Shown piece after piece: positions 61,218 through 64,000 of a DNA stretch of 64,000 bases; within the stretch, counting starts at the first letter, position 1; every line of letters begins with the position of its first letter. Position numbers and translations under genes: made by a program. The DNA lies in NCBI RefSeq assembly GCF_000494755.1, contig NC_022657.1, positions 3,510,001 through 3,574,000 on the forward strand, in the 5' to 3' direction. A model generated the notes under the pieces. The model ran no database searches. It was not told the origin of the DNA and was given only the letters and a program-made list of their open reading frames with translations. This DNA is from Amorphoplanes friuliensis DSM 7358. GTDB lineage: Bacteria; Actinomycetota; Actinomycetes; Mycobacteriales; Micromonosporaceae.

Positions 61218-62842
61218 GACACCACCGCCGACGTGCGGGCGCCGGGGATCGCCGGGCGGGCGGCCGGACGGCGTTCGGGGGTGGCGCGACCGCCGAGCAG
61301 CAGCGGCCAGACGAAGTAGATCATCGGACCGGCGAACAGGATCGTCGCCCAGAGCAGGTCCAGGCCGTGGCTCCGGACGGCCAGGACGATCCCCGTCCAG
61401 GTCAGGACCTGGGTCGTGATGAGCCAGACCCGCAGCAGGCGCAGCACCCGCTTGGCGGTCGGCGTCCGCTTGGCGGCGCCCGTCGGCACCCAGGCGGCGG
61501 TACGGCCCCGCAGGAAGTCCAGCAACGCCAGCGCGTGGCAGAAGCCGATGAGCATCTGGACGCGGACGACCGCGGGTGACCAGCGGTAATCGGTGACCCG
61601 GGGCATCAGCGTCGACCAGACGAAGATCGTGCCGATCAGCGGCAGGTAGTTCAGCGGCCGGATCTGGTCGGGGAAGAACCACAACATCAGGAAGGCCGGG
61701 AGCTGGCTCGTGAAGGCGGCGATGGCCGTGGTGATGTAGTACAGGAAGCCGGTCCAGAAGCAGAGCTTCTGCTTGACGGTCAGCCGCGACCGGTGGAAGC
61801 CCGGGTCGGAGAGCAGACTCATGCTGCCCGTGCACCAGCGGTACTGCTGGTTGGCAAAGCCGTCGAAGTTGTCCGGGCAGACACCCTTGGCCAGGTTCAC
61901 CGGCACGTACCGGGTCCGGAACCCGGCCTTCGCCATGTTCACCCCGGTGTGGACGTCCTCGCTGTGCCCGATCTGCGCAAACCCGCCCGCGGCCTGCAAC
62001 GCACTCCGGCGATAAACAGCATTGGTACCGACACAGATCGCGGCGTCGACGGCGTCCCGGGCCGGCTGGATCCACCGGTAGAACATCTCCTGCGTGGCGC
62101 CGGCCGACCGTTGCAGCCAATTGAAGTGATCCTGCTGAACATCGAAGAATTGCGGCGACTGGACGATACCGACGGCCGGATCCTCGAAGTACGGCGCGAG
62201 CTCACGGGTCATGTCGGCACGCGGTGCGAAGTCGGCGTCGAACACGTGGATCAGGTCACCGGTGGAGTGCTCATAGCCGTACCGGAGGTTGCCCGCCTTT
62301 TTGAGCTCTCCCCGGTTGGGCCGGGACAGATAGTGAAAGCCGTGATCGTGCGCGAGTGCGGCGACAGAATCGCGCCCGGAGTCGTCGAGCACGTAAACGG
62401 TGAGTGGTCCGGGCCACTCCAATGCGGCGACGTGCCGATAGGTATTGGTGAGGATGCTCAGCGGTTCCCCGGCCGACGGCAGGAACACATCGACCGACGG
62501 ATGCACAACGGGCCGGTACGCGGCGATCAGCGCCTCGTGCCCGGCCCGGGAACCACGTCGTTTGCGCGTGCTGGACAGCAGGCTGATGAACACTGCCGCC
62601 ACCTGGAGAGCGATCAATTCGTAGAGCAGGCTGGTCCACATCGAGTTGGCCGCCAGCCGGGCCATACCGAACATGACACCCGCGAAGGCGAGCAGGAACA
62701 CGCAGAAGATCCAGCGGCCCTGGCGTCCGTAATAGAGATATTTCTCCTTGTCGTTCGGCGGCAGCGGCACATAATCCACCACTGTCGGCGGACCGGTGAC
62801 GGACCGCGAGACTTTTTCCTGTCGAATCTGTTCGACTACCAC
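61214..62842 (-). CDS. Processive family 2 glycosyltransferase (cellulose synthase/hyaluronan synthase-like)
   Basis: A 542-aa membrane GT2 enzyme. Two N-terminal helices precede the catalytic domain with VLDDSGRD, FDADFAP (DxD), SEDVHTG (catalytic base region) and QQYRWCTG (QxxRW), the processive signature. Several C-terminal helices form the channel. GTG 62842 has GGAAGG about eight bases upstream; TTG 62848 is an alternative. It heads the operon that includes the acyltransferase, the GT39-like enzyme and UDP-sugar dehydrogenase, so a secreted acylated polysaccharide is the likely product. No PilZ domain was seen. Confidence 0.9.
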   Translation of the reverse strand: MVVEQIRQEKVSRSVTGPPTVVDYVPLPPNDKEKYLYYGRQGRWIFCVFLLAFAGVMFGMARLAANSMWTSLLYELIALQVAAVFISLLSSTRKRRGSRAGHEALIAAYRPVVHPSVDVFLPSAGEPLSILTNTYRHVAALEWPGPLTVYVLDDSGRDSVAALAHDHGFHYLSRPNRGELKKAGNLRYGYEHSTGDLIHVFDADFAPRADMTRELAPYFEDPAVGIVQSPQFFDVQQDHFNWLQRSAGATQEMFYRWIQPARDAVDAAICVGTNAVYRRSALQAAGGFAQIGHSEDVHTGVNMAKAGFRTRYVPVNLAKGVCPDNFDGFANQQYRWCTGSMSLLSDPGFHRSRLTVKQKLCFWTGFLYYITTAIAAFTSQLPAFLMLWFFPDQIRPLNYLPLIGTIFVWSTLMPRVTDYRWSPAVVRVQMLIGFCHALALLDFLRGRTAAWVPTGAAKRTPTAKRVLRLLRVWLITTQVLTWTGIVLAVRSHGLDLLWATILFAGPMIYFVWPLLLGGRATPERRPAARPAIPGARTSAVVS

Positions 62843-62848
62843 CGACAA

Positions 62849-63143
62849 AGCCTTCCGAATATGGTGACGGAACCGGACCGCGCAGCGGCGCAGCGATCAC
62901 CGTGGCCGGGCCCGGCAGCAGTAGTCGATCACACGGAATCGGTACACAAATGACGTTCTTCGCAGGTTCACCGTTCTCTTGCGGGGTCGGCCGATCGGTC
63001 GGGGATTAATCGCCGTTTCGTTCCGTGACAGGGGAGTGGACGCAGTTTCCCGCACATATGTGAGCACCGCGCTGCGCCATTCACGTTCCAGCCCATCACG
63101 GTGTCACTATCCGTAACCGGCGGCGCAATGCCGCGGAAACACA
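62849..63143. other. Intergenic region between the polysaccharide operon and the MEDS genes
   Basis: About 295 bases with no supported gene. The region is less GC-rich than its surroundings, and a perfect palindrome CACATATGTG lies at 63053-63062. Promoters for the leftward operon and the rightward MEDS genes should lie here, but no strong hexamer pair was found. Confidence 0.5.
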
Positions 63144-63480
63144 ATGAACAGCCGGCAACCGATCCGGGAGTACACCGGACGGGGTACCGCGGCGACCGCC
63201 GAATCGACCTACCTGGCCTCCGGCGCTTTTGACCCGGACGCCACGATCGAGGCCTGGCGGACGGAGTCGGAGCAGGCCCGCAGGGAGGGATCCCCCGGGC
63301 GACCCGGCGCCGCTGCTGCGGGCCGTCCGGACCGAGGGCCCTGCCGGTCTACGACTGGTCGGCGAGGCGGATCTCTCCAACCGCCGCGCGCTGCGGGCGC
63401 TCCTCGAGCACCTGCCGGAGGACACCGCCTTCCACGGCTCGGCGACCGTTCCCGGGCTGACCGTGGAGGCTGCCGCATGA
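63144..63480 (+). pseudogene. MEDS-STAS-type regulator with internal deletion and frameshift
   Basis: ATG 63144 opens a frame reading IREYTGRGTAATAESTYLAS and FDPDATIEAWRTESEQARRE, like the second half of a MEDS sensory domain. Near 63285-63300 the sense moves to the +1 frame, which reads GDPAPLLRAVRTEGPAG, RLVGEADLSNRRALRALLEH (STAS-like) and stops at 63480. The usual central MEDS segment (around 100 residues) is absent. So the gene seems broken, unless the sequence or assembly lost bases. Its stop overlaps the next gene (ATGA at 63477). Confidence 0.6.
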
Positions 63481-64000
63481 CCGCTTCCCTGGTCAGCCGG
63501 CCTGAGGCCGGGCGCGGTGGCTTCGAGCACCCGGGCCTGCTGTACCGCAACACCACCGAATACTTCGAGGCCGTCACCGAGTTCGTCCGTTCCGCACTGG
63601 CGTCCGGCGATGCGGTGCTCGTGGCCGTGCCGGAGCCGAACCTCACTGCGCTGACCGGCGATCTCGCCGACGTCGCCGACCGGGTGACGTTCGCCGACAT
63701 GGCCGTGGCCGGCCGCAATCCGGGCCACATCATTCCCGGGGTGCTGCTGGCCTTCGCCGCCGCGGACCGCGGCCGGCGGGTGTCGATCGTCGGCGAGCCG
63801 ATCTGGCCGGAGCGCACCGCGATCGAATATCCGGCCTGTGCGGCCCACCGCCCGGAACGCCTCTGCCGCCGGGCTGGGCGAGGACCGGGTGGACGACCTG
63901 GTGGTGGCGGTGAACGAGCTCGCGGCCAACACCGTCGAGCACACCGCCGCCGGTGGCCGGGTGAGCATCTGGGCCGAGCCCGGAATGGTCGTGTGCCAGG
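63477..64000 (+). pseudogene. MEDS-histidine-kinase-type (anti-sigma-like ATPase) regulator with internal deletion and frameshift; runs off the window
   Basis: ATG 63477 starts a MEDS domain (GGFEHPGLLYRNTTEYFEAV, LASGDAVLVAVPEPNLTAL, VTFADMAVAGRNPGHIIPG, GEPIWPERTAIEYPACAAH). Just after CAAHRPERL (about 63865) the frame changes, and another frame reads GLGEDRVDDLVVAVNELAAN and TVEHTAAGGRVSIWAEPGM, the N-box of an HATPase anti-sigma/kinase domain. About 80-100 residues that should join the two are missing. The gene is therefore probably inactive, or the deletion is a sequencing artefact. The 3' end is outside the window. Confidence 0.6.

Noticed and set aside
59082-62120. Extended 1012-codon frame for the acyltransferase
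   Set aside because: The part upstream of 61217 overlaps the GT2 gene and is Arg-rich shadow sequence; ATG 61217 overlaps the GT2 stop as neighbouring genes do.
63096-63968. Minus-strand frame of 290 codons opposite the MEDS genes
   Set aside because: No motif or ribosome site; plus-strand frames give clear MEDS, STAS and HATPase segments.

Overview
The window is high-GC (roughly 70% or more G+C by eye) actinobacterial chromosome. Codons end in G/C, GTG and TTG starts are common, and ATGA or TGATG stop-start overlaps are frequent. The gene families (SigE-family sigma factor with a membrane partner, DUF4407, MEDS-domain regulators, secreted GH43/CBM13 and CE15/CBM2 enzymes, Tat-exported DUF1800/DUF1501 pair) suggest a Micromonosporaceae member such as Actinoplanes. 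That assignment is inference. I saw no rRNA, tRNA, CRISPR array, insertion sequence or prophage.

Left part (1-23 kb). After a truncated TetR gene with its FAD monooxygenase and a DUF2927 lipoprotein come two unusual multigene systems facing each other. The first (+ strand, 3525-10601) is a tightly coupled operon: SWIM-like zinc protein, unknown 456-aa protein, vWA protein, MoxR-type AAA+ ATPase and DUF5682 protein. A divergent formylglycine-generating-enzyme-like gene lies upstream and a DUF4407 coiled-coil membrane protein downstream. The second (- strand, 23075 down to 12975) is a six-gene operon: one protein joining a SEDS (FtsW/RodA) glycosyltransferase to a penicillin-binding transpeptidase, a 236-aa unknown, a kinase-like protein with a C-terminal membrane anchor, a 98-aa membrane protein, a P-loop GTPase with a Cys pair near its N-terminus, and a GAP1-like protein with a membrane anchor. 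It looks like a wall-synthesis machine wired to kinase and GTPase signalling. Between the two systems is a 12-copy, about 52-bp tandem repeat whose last copy encodes the C-terminus of the GAP1-like protein.

Middle part (23-48 kb). This is mostly metabolic and secreted functions: MBL hydrolase/LysR with a divergent SDR; a secreted glucuronoyl-esterase-like CE15-CBM2 protein behind a CebR-like operator; a UbiA prenyltransferase; a complete dihydroxyacetone phosphotransferase operon in which DhaM, HPr and Enzyme I are one polypeptide; MFS transporters; dienelactone hydrolase; DUF2855; a secreted FN3 protein; a SigE-family sigma factor with a membrane HAF-repeat-like partner; a subtilase without signal peptide; a 478-aa protein built from four repeats; NUDIX; a secreted GH43-CBM13 arabinofuranosidase-like enzyme; GNAT; a secreted beta-helix protein; and an APC permease.

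Right part (48-64 kb). A metallophosphoesterase is followed by a TetR/DHA2-MFS efflux pair with two matching operator-like palindromes around the efflux promoter, then a secreted EEP nuclease/phosphatase. A long minus-strand operon (62842 down to 52505) follows: processive GT2, OafA-type acyltransferase with SGNH domain, GT39-like transferase, UDP-sugar dehydrogenase, then DUF1800, DUF1501 and a small membrane protein. This looks like surface polysaccharide synthesis. The window ends in two overlapping MEDS-type regulator genes, each apparently missing the middle of its MEDS domain and shifted in frame.
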